The position numbers and the translations under genes are program-made. The notes under the pieces are model-generated. The model made no database searches and was not told the origin of the DNA. It saw only the letters and a list, made by a program, of their open reading frames with translations. From positions 1 to 14,863 of the forward strand of contig CAZIRF010000055.1 in assembly GCA_964541755.1 (NCBI GenBank): a stretch of 14,863 bases of DNA. The letters are read 5' to 3'. Origin of the DNA: CAZIRF01 sp964541755. GTDB lineage: Bacteria; Spirochaetota; Spirochaetia; Treponematales; Breznakiellaceae. Shown one piece after another: positions 7,696 through 13,828 of the stretch (the stretch's first letter is position 1; the number at the start of each line of letters is the position of its first letter).

Positions 7696-7725
7696 ACTAT
7701 GCGCCAAAAAAAGGCCCCGCGTAAA
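7696..7725 (-). promoter_or_regulatory. Candidate promoter giving a leaderless pepT mRNA
   Basis: On the - strand TTTACG (7725-7720), an 18-nt spacer and CATAGT (7701-7696) end 6 nt before the pepT ATG. Both hexamers match the consensus at 4 of 6 positions, so the evidence is weak alone. A terminator occupies the same bases, so pepT needs a start site about here or read-through. Confidence 0.38.
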
Positions 7726-7736
7726 GTGCGGAGACC
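7706..7736 (-). terminator. Rho-independent terminator of the receptor-like gene
   Basis: On the - strand GGTCTCCGC (7736-7728) pairs with GCGGGGCC (7720-7713), with one bulged T and one G-T pair and a 7-nt loop. Seven T residues follow (7712-7706). It lies about 40 nt past the stop at 7777 and directly before pepT. Confidence 0.85.
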
Positions 7737-7776
7737 GTCAATTGCGTGCGTTGCCGATGTACCACGCGCTGTGGGT

Positions 7777-8688
7777 TTATTTGATGAGTACGAGCCCCTT
7801 GGCGTCGAATGCTTTGCGACCGTTATTGAGCACGGAACGCATGGGGCGCTCTCCCTGCGGAACCAGGCGTGGGCCCCATTCCTTTGCGAGGGGCGCAGCG
7901 GACTCCTGCGGTTCATCGAGGAGGAGGTCCTCGTCCGGGAGAAGGTCGGCATCAATGAGCCCGTCACTGTCGAGGTTGCCGTTTTCAAGCTCGCGGCGAT
8001 ATTGCTCGAAGGGCGAGAGGGCTTCCTGTTCTGCCAATATTTCATCGAGAAGGCGATCGTGATCGTTTGCAATAGACTTTACCGCATGACTTGCCAGGAT
8101 GACGGCAAGTCCCATGCCGGTGACGATGAGCCAAATGACAACGAGGACCATGCTGTTGGTCTTTTCATTGAGTGCGTTGAAGGATGCCCATACCTGCGTT
8201 GTGTACTCGTATTGTGCTTCACGGGTGTCGTTCAATATAGACTGATAGTTTGCCAGCGAGGCCCGTCCAATGTCTTCGGCGAGTTTGGCTGCACTATCGT
8301 TTTCGCGGCTTTCTGCGAGGCTTGCAAGACGGTTACCTATGCCGTGGATGTCGAAGAGTGCCCAGCCCAGCTGTTTTCCCTTTTCGCGCAGGGCTTCACT
8401 GCCGGCGGCTTCTGTCCATGTTGAGACCAGTTCTGCGGAATCCTCAAGTATTCGAACAAGGCGGGGGGCCTTTTCATGGGCATCCGCGTCTTGAATGTGC
8501 TCGAGTATGTCTTCCAGTTCGCCCGCCATGCTTGCGAGGCTGTTCATCCGGACGAGGGCAGTTTGCTGCGCATCGTTACGTGCGGTAAGGCGGGATTGTG
8601 TCGTCCAGAGTATCGCGCGGGCTCCCAACATGACCGACAGGGAGAGGGTCGTGACTACTATGGTATACAATACTGTTTTCCGTTTCAT
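7777..8688 (-). CDS. Two-TM chemoreceptor-like protein without a recognisable signalling domain
   Basis: ATG 8688 is chosen because AAGGGGGG lies just upstream; a TTG at 8712 would add eight residues without a ribosome site and overlaps the -10. The 303-aa product has a membrane segment at about 6-28, a helical periplasmic region (29-177) resembling the four-helix bundle of methyl-accepting chemotaxis receptors, a second membrane segment (178-200), and a cytoplasmic tail of about 100 residues. The tail begins with a short helix (about 203-222) that could be a HAMP-like stub, but no full HAMP, methyl-accepting, kinase or cyclase domain follows. Instead there is an Asp/Leu-rich stretch (238-259) with repeats such as DADLLPDEDLLLDE. 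I do not recognise a specific family. It is transcribed divergently from clpP and ends in its own terminator. Confidence 0.85.
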   Translation of the reverse strand: MKRKTVLYTIVVTTLSLSVMLGARAILWTTQSRLTARNDAQQTALVRMNSLASMAGELEDILEHIQDADAHEKAPRLVRILEDSAELVSTWTEAAGSEALREKGKQLGWALFDIHGIGNRLASLAESRENDSAAKLAEDIGRASLANYQSILNDTREAQYEYTTQVWASFNALNEKTNSMVLVVIWLIVTGMGLAVILASHAVKSIANDHDRLLDEILAEQEALSPFEQYRRELENGNLDSDGLIDADLLPDEDLLLDEPQESAAPLAKEWGPRLVPQGERPMRSVLNNGRKAFDAKGLVLIK

Positions 8689-8710
8689 GGGTCCCCCCTT
8701 TCTCAATTTC

Positions 8711-8739
8711 AATATAGTCCAAAATCTCTAATATATCAA
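8711..8739 (-). promoter_or_regulatory. Sigma70-type promoter of the receptor-like gene
   Basis: On the - strand TTGATA (8739-8734), a 17-nt spacer and TATATT (8716-8711) each match the consensus at 5 of 6 positions. The expected start near 8704 leaves a leader of about 16 nt carrying the AAGGGGGG ribosome site. Confidence 0.75.
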
Positions 8740-8801
8740 TACCTGTCTTGAATATTCTCCCAAATTGTCGAAAAACTCCAAATTCGGGAAATGGCTTCCA
8801 A

Positions 8802-8831
8802 TTGACGGTGAGGTCCTGTGAGCCGTATAGT
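8802..8831 (+). promoter_or_regulatory. Sigma70-type promoter of clpP
   Basis: TTGACG (8802-8807), an 18-nt spacer and TATAGT (8826-8831), each matching at 5 of 6 positions. The expected start near 8838 gives a leader of about 27 nt. It is divergent from the 8711-8739 promoter, with about 60 bp between the two -35 boxes. Confidence 0.7.
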
Positions 8832-8864
8832 AGGGGGAGTACCATAGAGACAGGAGAGATGCTG

Positions 8865-9542
8865 ATGCGCAGCAGTTTGTATACAGTAGATTTCGACCAT
8901 GGCCGGTCTGCGGCTTCCCGCTTTACCAGCCTTGCAACCCGCCGTTACGATGAAGAGGGCGAAGAAGAAGAGCGTAAGGGCCCGGAGGACAAGGGTGGCG
9001 ATCCTCTTTTGCAGAAGATGCTCAAGACGAGGACGATACTCCTCTCTGGCGAGGTAAACAAGGATTTGGCCGAGCGCACCGTGCGGCAGCTTCTCCTCCT
9101 TGAAGATATGGGGGATGAGCCCGTTCGTGTCTTTATCGATTCCCCCGGCGGCGATGTAGACGCAGGCTATGCCATCTTTGACATGATCCGTTTCATCAAA
9201 CCGGATGTATACACCGTTGGCATGGGACTCGTTGCAAGTGCCGGCGCCCTCATTCTTTTGGCGGCCCCCAAAGAACGCCGGCTGGGGCTTCCCAACAGCC
9301 ACTATCTCATTCACCAGCCCCTTTCGGGCATACGCGGTGTCGCTACCGATATCGAGATTCACGCCCGTGAACTTGAAAAGCTTCGCGGCAAGATCAATCA
9401 CCTTATCGCGGATGAGACCGGTGTTCCCTTCGACAAGGTCGAAAAGGATACCGATCGCGACTTTTGGATGAGCGCCGGCGAAGCAAAGGACTACGGCCTT
9501 ATATCCCGGGTCATTACCAAGCGGGTTGATCTGGACGCGTAG
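8865..9542 (+). CDS. clpP: ATP-dependent Clp protease proteolytic subunit, variant with acidic N-terminal extension
   Basis: ClpP is the serine peptidase that forms the degradation chamber of ClpAP/ClpXP. ATG 8865 is chosen because AGGAG (8852-8856) is 8 nt upstream; ATG 8859 would be only 2 nt away. The 225-aa product has the triad Ser125 (GLVASAGA), His150 (LIHQP) and Asp199 (TDRDF), plus the DSPGGDVDAGYAIFD strand-turn motif (92-106). The core starts near residue 47, so there is an N-terminal extension of about 45 residues with an acidic run (DEEGEEEERKGPED, 29-42). It lacks the usual LYSRLL-type start of housekeeping ClpP. This may be a second ClpP paralogue, as spirochaetes often carry two. 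No clpX follows. Confidence 0.93.
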   Translation: MRSSLYTVDFDHGRSAASRFTSLATRRYDEEGEEEERKGPEDKGGDPLLQKMLKTRTILLSGEVNKDLAERTVRQLLLLEDMGDEPVRVFIDSPGGDVDAGYAIFDMIRFIKPDVYTVGMGLVASAGALILLAAPKERRLGLPNSHYLIHQPLSGIRGVATDIEIHARELEKLRGKINHLIADETGVPFDKVEKDTDRDFWMSAGEAKDYGLISRVITKRVDLDA

Positions 9543-9559
9543 TTACGGCGGAGTCCTTC

Positions 9560-9582
9560 GGGGCCGGGGGGACCCCGGCCCC
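9560..9582 (+). terminator. GC-rich hairpin just after clpP
   Basis: GGGGCCGGGG (9560-9569) and CCCCGGCCCC (9573-9582) form a perfect 10-bp G/C stem with a 3-nt loop, 17 nt past the clpP stop. No T-tract follows, so it may be a pause or mRNA-protecting hairpin ahead of the true terminator 46 nt on. Confidence 0.55.
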
Positions 9583-9628
9583 GGCTATCAGTATTAAATA
9601 TCCTGAAGTATCACTCCCTCGGTGATTG

Positions 9629-9654
9629 CCGGGCCTTTGGGGCCCGGTTTTTTT
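9629..9654 (+). terminator. Rho-independent terminator of clpP
   Basis: CCGGGCC (9629-9635) pairs with GGCCCGG (9641-9647) around TTTGG, followed by seven T residues (9648-9654). It cleanly separates clpP from the next gene. Confidence 0.9.
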
Positions 9655-9681
9655 GTCGCTCAACGCCAAATGCCCCATAAA
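9653..9681 (+). promoter_or_regulatory. Weak candidate promoter for the EEP-family gene
   Basis: TTGTCG (9653-9658), a 17-nt spacer and CATAAA (9676-9681) start in the last T residues of the clpP terminator. Each hexamer matches at 4 of 6 positions. A promoter is expected here because a terminator lies directly upstream. Confidence 0.35.
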
Positions 9682-9689
9682 AACCCGTA

Positions 9690-9704
9690 CTCCTTGGTAA
9701 GGAG
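9690..9704 (+). promoter_or_regulatory. Small hairpin sequestering a strong ribosome binding site
   Basis: CTCCTT (9690-9695) is perfectly complementary to AAGGAG (9699-9704), the core of the TAAGGAGG ribosome site 4-5 nt before ATG 9710. The 3-nt loop makes a compact hairpin that could limit translation. Confidence 0.45.
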
Positions 9705-9709
9705 GCATC

Positions 9710-10795
9710 ATGAAGGTGAAAAATGGTTCCACGGGGCAATGGCCCCTGACGGCGGGACTCCTTGCCTGTTTGTTGGCGGGCATTTCCTGTGCGCTTGAGG
9801 CAGAGCAGGCGGGTGAGTCCATGCGGATTGCGAGCTGGAATGTGCAGACGCTCTTTGACGGGGTGGTGAACGGGAGCGAGTACGACGATTTTGGTGCGGC
9901 ATCGGACTGGGATGCGAGGCGTTTCCAACAGCGTCTTGAGGGTTTGAAGGATGCCTTCGATGTTTTCTGCGAGGCGGGCTTGCCAACCGTGTTGGTCTTG
10001 CAGGAAATCGAGAATGAAGAGACGCTTACGGCTCTGCGGCGCGTATGCCTTGATCGGCGGGGGTATCGATGGCAGGCATGGGCGGGGCGTGAGAACGGCG
10101 CCCTTGGGGTGGGGGTTTTGTCACGGGTTCCTCTTGCGGGCTGCCGTACCCATGTACTTGCAAGTGAAGAGGAGCCGGATTTGCGCCCTGTTTTCGAGTG
10201 CATTGTGCAGGAGCCCGGTGGCGATGTTCGCCTGTTTGCCTGTCACTGGAAGAGCAAGTTGGGGGGCGCCCGTGAAACCGAAGTCTTGCGGCGGGGAGCT
10301 GCGGGTTTGATCAACCGGCGCATACGCGCTCTGCGCACGGCAGGAGACCGTCTGCCCAATCTCGTTTTGGGGGATTTCAACTGCAATCCCGACGAGTTCT
10401 CGCGTACCGGAGAAGAGGAAGCGACGGCGATTTTGCCGGTTTCCCATGCAGACAGGGGCCTGCCCGGAAGCGGGCTTTCCCTGCTCTTGGGCGACAGGGC
10501 CCATGCGGAACGTGCGGATGGGCGCCTTGTGTTCATGTCGCCCTGGCAGGATTCGGTGTATGAGGGCTCTTACTACTACGACGGCGAGTGGGAGCGAATA
10601 GACCAATTCCTCCTGGGGCCGGGTTTTTTTGAGGGTGATTCCTGGGTGTATCGGGGGTTTTCGGTGCTCGAGACAGCCCCCTTTGTCCGCGGCGGAGTCC
10701 CTTTTCGCTTTGCTGCCCATAACGGCTTGGGTTGCAGCGACCATCTTCCCATTGCAGTTGATTTTGTCCGTGTGCGTGCCCATTCCGAAAATTGA
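9710..10795 (+). CDS. Exported endonuclease/exonuclease/phosphatase-family protein, probable lipoprotein
   Basis: The 361-aa protein begins with a signal-like segment containing two possible lipobox cysteines, LLAC (Cys20) and AGISC (Cys27). The second leaves a better hydrophobic core, and spirochaetal lipoboxes are loose. From residue 38 the metal-dependent EEP fold is complete: ASWNVQTLFD (Asn44), LQEIENEE (Glu99), HWKSK (His179), LGDFNCNPDE (Asp222, Asn224) and a terminal CSDHLPI (Asp344, His345). The family covers DNases, sphingomyelinases and phosphoinositide phosphatases. The closest feel is to exported nuclease-like members, but the substrate cannot be read from the sequence. As a surface or periplasmic enzyme it could scavenge nucleic acid or phosphate. 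It stands alone between the clpP terminator and the feo promoter. Confidence 0.92.
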   Translation: MKVKNGSTGQWPLTAGLLACLLAGISCALEAEQAGESMRIASWNVQTLFDGVVNGSEYDDFGAASDWDARRFQQRLEGLKDAFDVFCEAGLPTVLVLQEIENEETLTALRRVCLDRRGYRWQAWAGRENGALGVGVLSRVPLAGCRTHVLASEEEPDLRPVFECIVQEPGGDVRLFACHWKSKLGGARETEVLRRGAAGLINRRIRALRTAGDRLPNLVLGDFNCNPDEFSRTGEEEATAILPVSHADRGLPGSGLSLLLGDRAHAERADGRLVFMSPWQDSVYEGSYYYDGEWERIDQFLLGPGFFEGDSWVYRGFSVLETAPFVRGGVPFRFAAHNGLGCSDHLPIAVDFVRVRAHSEN

Positions 10796-10810
10796 GGGAA
10801 TCTGCGGGTA

Positions 10811-10839
10811 TTGACCTTGAAGCCTTATAGTTATATTAT
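10811..10839 (+). promoter_or_regulatory. Promoter of the feo operon
   Basis: TTGACC (10811-10816), a 17-nt spacer and TATTAT (10834-10839) each match at 5 of 6 positions. The start would be near 10846, leaving a leader of about 120 nt before feoA. GTTA/TAAC half-sites (10830-10833, 10842-10845) flank the -10, but their spacing fits no iron-regulator box that I know. Confidence 0.7.
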
Positions 10840-10855
10840 TCTAACAGATGAGGGC

Positions 10856-10908
10856 GGGCGGTTCGCCCAAGAGGCAATTCCAAGAATAACCGATTTTTGA
10901 AATTGCCT
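10856..10908 (+). promoter_or_regulatory. Structured leader of the feo operon
   Basis: The leader has a short hairpin GGGCG/CGCCC (10856-10868) followed by a perfect inverted repeat AGGCAATT (10872-10879) and AATTGCCT (10901-10908) enclosing 21 A/T-rich nt with a T5 run. This could be an operator or an RNA control element. I recognise no known riboswitch class. Confidence 0.45.
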
Positions 10909-10967
10909 TATGGATTTATGACACGGTTCCGGCCTGAGTGCGCGGGACTGCGGGTGATGGAGGTTTC

Positions 10968-11399
10968 ATGTTTCTGAGTGATGTGCCCCCGGGGGCCTCG
11001 TTCAAAGTCATAAAGGTTATCCTTGGCAAGGAAGTTGGAAGACGCCTTGCGGATATGGGATTTACTTCGGGAACGGAGGGCGCTGTCGTTCGCGGCGGGT
11101 TTTTGCGCGGGCCTTTTCAGGTGCGGATACGCGGGTATGACATCCTCATCCGCCGTTGCGAGGCGGCCGGTATCGAGGTCGAACCTGTTGGAGACTGGAC
11201 GGCGGCCGAGGATGCCAACCGCCTCTTTGGGGGCCGTTTGGGACGCCGACATACGGGTCGCGGTATGGGCCAGGGTTTCGGTCCGGGGGCTGCAGGCCGG
11301 CCGGGCGGCGGTCCCGGTGGCCGTTCGCGGCGCGGTATGCCCGATTTTGGACCCGCCGAAGGCTGCAATGACCCGGAAGAGGGAGGCGATGATCAATGA
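10968..11399 (+). CDS. feoA: Ferrous iron transport protein A with Gly/Arg-rich tail
   Basis: FeoA is a small cytoplasmic SH3-like protein that supports FeoB. ATG 10968 is chosen because TGGAGG (10958-10963) is 4 nt upstream; an ATG ten codons earlier lacks a ribosome site. Residues 1-75 fit FeoA: a PPGASFKVIKV start, the KEVGRRLADMGFTSGTE core and the VRIRGYDILIRRCEAAGIEV end. The protein is 143 aa, against about 75-85 for a typical FeoA. The extra tail (about 85-143) is low-complexity with repeated GR, RG and GG, and ends acidic (DPEEGGDDQ). The stop overlaps feoB as ATGA, so translation is coupled. Confidence 0.93.
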   Translation: MFLSDVPPGASFKVIKVILGKEVGRRLADMGFTSGTEGAVVRGGFLRGPFQVRIRGYDILIRRCEAAGIEVEPVGDWTAAEDANRLFGGRLGRRHTGRGMGQGFGPGAAGRPGGGPGGRSRRGMPDFGPAEGCNDPEEGGDDQ

Positions 11400-13543
11400 G
11401 CACTGAAATACGTGAGATACGTGTCGCTCTCGCCGGTAATCCAAATTGTGGCAAAACGACACTCTTCAACGCTCTTACCGGTGCGCACCACAAGGTGGGG
11501 AACTATCCGGGTGTTACCGTAGAGAAACGTGAGGGAGTACGAACCCGCGGTACGGTGCGCTATCGTTTCATCGATCTCCCCGGTATCTATTCCCTTACGG
11601 CCTATTCTATCGATGAAGTGGTTGCACGAGACTTTCTACTCGACGAGAAGCCCGATGTAATAATTGATGTTCTTGATTCGACCAATCTGGAACGCAATCT
11701 GTATCTCTGTCTGCAGTTCCAGGAACTGGGGATCCCGCTTGTCGGGGCTCTCAACATGATGGACGAGGCCGAGGCGAAGGGTATTCTGATAGATGATCAG
11801 GCCCTTTCGGGGATCTTGGGCTTGCCCATGATCAAGACGGTCGCTTCAAAGGGGAAGGGGGTGGATGCCCTCCTGGATGAGGTGGACCGGCTTACCGGCC
11901 TTGGCGCCCGCGAGAGTCTTCGCTATGTCGATTATGGCATGGAGATCGAGCCCCTGCTCGAACCGATTGTCGCGGCCATTTCTGCCGATGACGTCTTTTC
12001 TTCGCGTTTTCCGGCTCGCTGGATGGCCGTAAAGCTCTTTGAAAAGGACGCGAATGCCCGTGATCGTTTGGAAGCGCATCGGGACAGTGCTTCTGTACTG
12101 GCCAAGGTCGATGAGGCCGTGGTTTGGATAGAAAAACATTTTGCCCGCGATGCGGAGATCGTTATTTCGGAGCAGCGCTACGGATACATTCACGGGGCGA
12201 CGCACGAGACGGTGCACACAAAGCCAAAAACCAATTTCTCCATGACCGAATCTATTGACAAGGTCATCATGAATCGTTTCCTGGCCCTTCCGCTCTTTGT
12301 GGCGGTACTCTGGGGGGTCTTTCAAATTACCTTTTTGCTGGGCGAGTATCCCATGGGCTGGCTCGAGAGCCTTTTCGGGGTAATCAGTGATGGTTTGAAC
12401 GCCGTCATGCCGGAGGGGCTTCTGCGCTCTCTTTTGGTTGATGGCATCATTGGCGGTGTTGGCGGGGTGTTTTCCTTTGTCCCCCTCATTGTCATACTCT
12501 TTTTCCTCCTGTCCATACTGGAGGATGTGGGCTACATGTCGCGTGCTGCCTTTGCCAGCGACAAGGTCCTGCACGCCTTCGGGCTCCACGGCCAATCGAT
12601 ATTCCCCCTCATGCTGGGCTTTGGCTGTTCCGTTCCGGCCATCATGGCAGCGAGGACGCTCAAGAGCCCGCGGGACCGTATTGTAACGGTTTTGGTGGTG
12701 CCCTTCATGAGCTGCGGGGCGAAGCTCCCCGTTCACGTTCTGCTTGCGGCGGCTTTTTTCCCGGCCAATGCGGCCAATATGGTCATGCTGATATACGCGA
12801 TCGGGGTTGTACTGGCCCTTGGATCGGCCCTCTTGCTCAGGAAGACGGTTCTTCGCGGCGATCCCACTCCCTTTGTCATGGAGCTTCCCCCCTATCGTGC
12901 GCCAACCCTTGGCGGGGTCCTGTGGCACGTGTGGGAGAAGACCTGGCAGTACCTCAAGAAGGCCGGTACGGTCATTCTTGCTTCTGCCATACTCATCTGG
13001 GTTATCACCTCGTTCCCGTCGTACCAGCCGGCCGAGGATGTGGTGGCGGGCTGGACCGCAGAATTCGTTGCGGAGAACCCTGGCGCCACCGAAGGGGATA
13101 TTGCGACCTTTGTCGAGACCTCATCGGCGGAAGCTGCCCTTGAACAGAGTTTCGCCGGACGCTTCGGCAAGTTCATCGAGCCGGTGTTCAAACCCATGGG
13201 TTTCGATTGGAAGATTGCGGTGGCCTCCGTTACCGGTTTTGCCGCCAAAGAGGTCGTGGTGTCGACCATGGGGGTTTTGTACCGGGTGGGAACCGATGAG
13301 ACCGAGGAGAGCGAGAGCCTGCGGGAAGCCCTGGTTGAAGATCCCGTTTTCAATCCCCTCGTTGCCTTTTCATTGATGTTGTTTATCCTGGTCATCCCGC
13401 CCTGTTTCGCAGCCCTCGGTGCGATTCGGCAGGAGTTGGGCTGGAAGTGGCTGGGCTTCGCAATAGGGTTCATGCTGGTCCTGGGCTGGGCCCTTTCCTT
13501 TGCGGTGTACCAGATTGGGTCTCTTGCAGGATGGGGGGTGTAG
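11396..13543 (+). CDS. feoB: Ferrous iron transport protein B
   Basis: FeoB is the inner-membrane Fe(II) transporter with a cytoplasmic G-protein domain. The 715-aa protein shows G1 GNPNCGKT (14-21), a G2 Thr in NYPGVTVEK (36-44), G3 DLPG (60-63), G4 NMMD (120-123) and G5 VASKGKG (149-155), followed by a helical GDP-dissociation-inhibitor region to about 285. The membrane part contains both gate motifs, GFGCSVPAIMA (408-418, Cys411) and FMSCGAKLP (437-445, Cys440), and the FKPMGFDW and GFAAKEVVVSTMG blocks near the C terminus. All key residues are intact and the length is normal. It lies between feoA (4-bp overlap) and a small Cys-rich membrane protein (1 nt gap). Confidence 0.98.
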   Translation: MSTEIREIRVALAGNPNCGKTTLFNALTGAHHKVGNYPGVTVEKREGVRTRGTVRYRFIDLPGIYSLTAYSIDEVVARDFLLDEKPDVIIDVLDSTNLERNLYLCLQFQELGIPLVGALNMMDEAEAKGILIDDQALSGILGLPMIKTVASKGKGVDALLDEVDRLTGLGARESLRYVDYGMEIEPLLEPIVAAISADDVFSSRFPARWMAVKLFEKDANARDRLEAHRDSASVLAKVDEAVVWIEKHFARDAEIVISEQRYGYIHGATHETVHTKPKTNFSMTESIDKVIMNRFLALPLFVAVLWGVFQITFLLGEYPMGWLESLFGVISDGLNAVMPEGLLRSLLVDGIIGGVGGVFSFVPLIVILFFLLSILEDVGYMSRAAFASDKVLHAFGLHGQSIFPLMLGFGCSVPAIMAARTLKSPRDRIVTVLVVPFMSCGAKLPVHVLLAAAFFPANAANMVMLIYAIGVVLALGSALLLRKTVLRGDPTPFVMELPPYRAPTLGGVLWHVWEKTWQYLKKAGTVILASAILIWVITSFPSYQPAEDVVAGWTAEFVAENPGATEGDIATFVETSSAEAALEQSFAGRFGKFIEPVFKPMGFDWKIAVASVTGFAAKEVVVSTMGVLYRVGTDETEESESLREALVEDPVFNPLVAFSLMLFILVIPPCFAALGAIRQELGWKWLGFAIGFMLVLGWALSFAVYQIGSLAGWGV

Positions 13544-13544
13544 C

Positions 13545-13769
13545 ATGTTTGAAACACTCGTTGTCGCCATTATTGTTCTGATGGCCCTCGCCTTTGTCGT
13601 ATGGCGCGCGGTGCGCACACTGCGCGGAGGTACGTCATCCTGCTGTACGAGCGGCGGGCCGGTCTCTTCCGATGCATCTGTACAGAGCGCTGCCAAGGGG
13701 CCTTTTACCCTGAGCTGCAGCTCTTGTGCCGGCTGTGCGGCACGGGGCGGCTGTCCTTCCGCCCGATAA
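13545..13769 (+). CDS. FeoB-associated Cys-rich membrane protein
   Basis: The 74-aa product has one N-terminal membrane helix (about 4-21) and six cysteines: a Cys33-Cys34 pair and a C-terminal cluster at 58, 61, 64 and 70 (CX2CX2CX5C). This fits the small Cys-rich proteins often encoded after feoB, whose role is unknown; iron chaperoning or redox has been suggested for such proteins. ATG 13545 comes 1 nt after the feoB stop, with GGGGGGTG upstream inside feoB. An upstream in-frame ATG at 13500 lies within feoB and would spoil the membrane start. It is the last gene of the operon. Confidence 0.87.
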   Translation: MFETLVVAIIVLMALAFVVWRAVRTLRGGTSSCCTSGGPVSSDASVQSAAKGPFTLSCSSCAGCAARGGCPSAR

Positions 13770-13793
13770 GCATCCGGTTATGTCACTCCTTTG

Positions 13794-13828
13794 GGGCCTG
13801 TTCGTGCTGTGGCGGACAGGCCCTTTTT
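13794..13828 (+). terminator. Rho-independent terminator of the feo operon
   Basis: GGGCCTGT (13794-13801) pairs with ACAGGCCC (13816-13823) around a 14-nt loop, followed by five T residues (13824-13828). The T-tract overlaps the stop codon of the convergent transporter gene. On the - strand there is no T-tract after the stem. Confidence 0.88.

Noticed and set aside
8748..8864. Longer clpP start at 8748
   Set aside because: It would run through the -35/-10 of the clpP promoter and lacks a ribosome site, whereas AGGAG precedes 8865.
10830..10845. DtxR-like palindrome over the feo -10
   Set aside because: Only GTTA/TAAC ends match and they are 8 nt apart rather than the 3 nt of the known box; too short to call.
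11846..12928. 360-codon open frame opposite feoB
   Set aside because: The product is charged and domain-free, lying opposite intact FeoB G-domain and gate motifs; a high-GC shadow.
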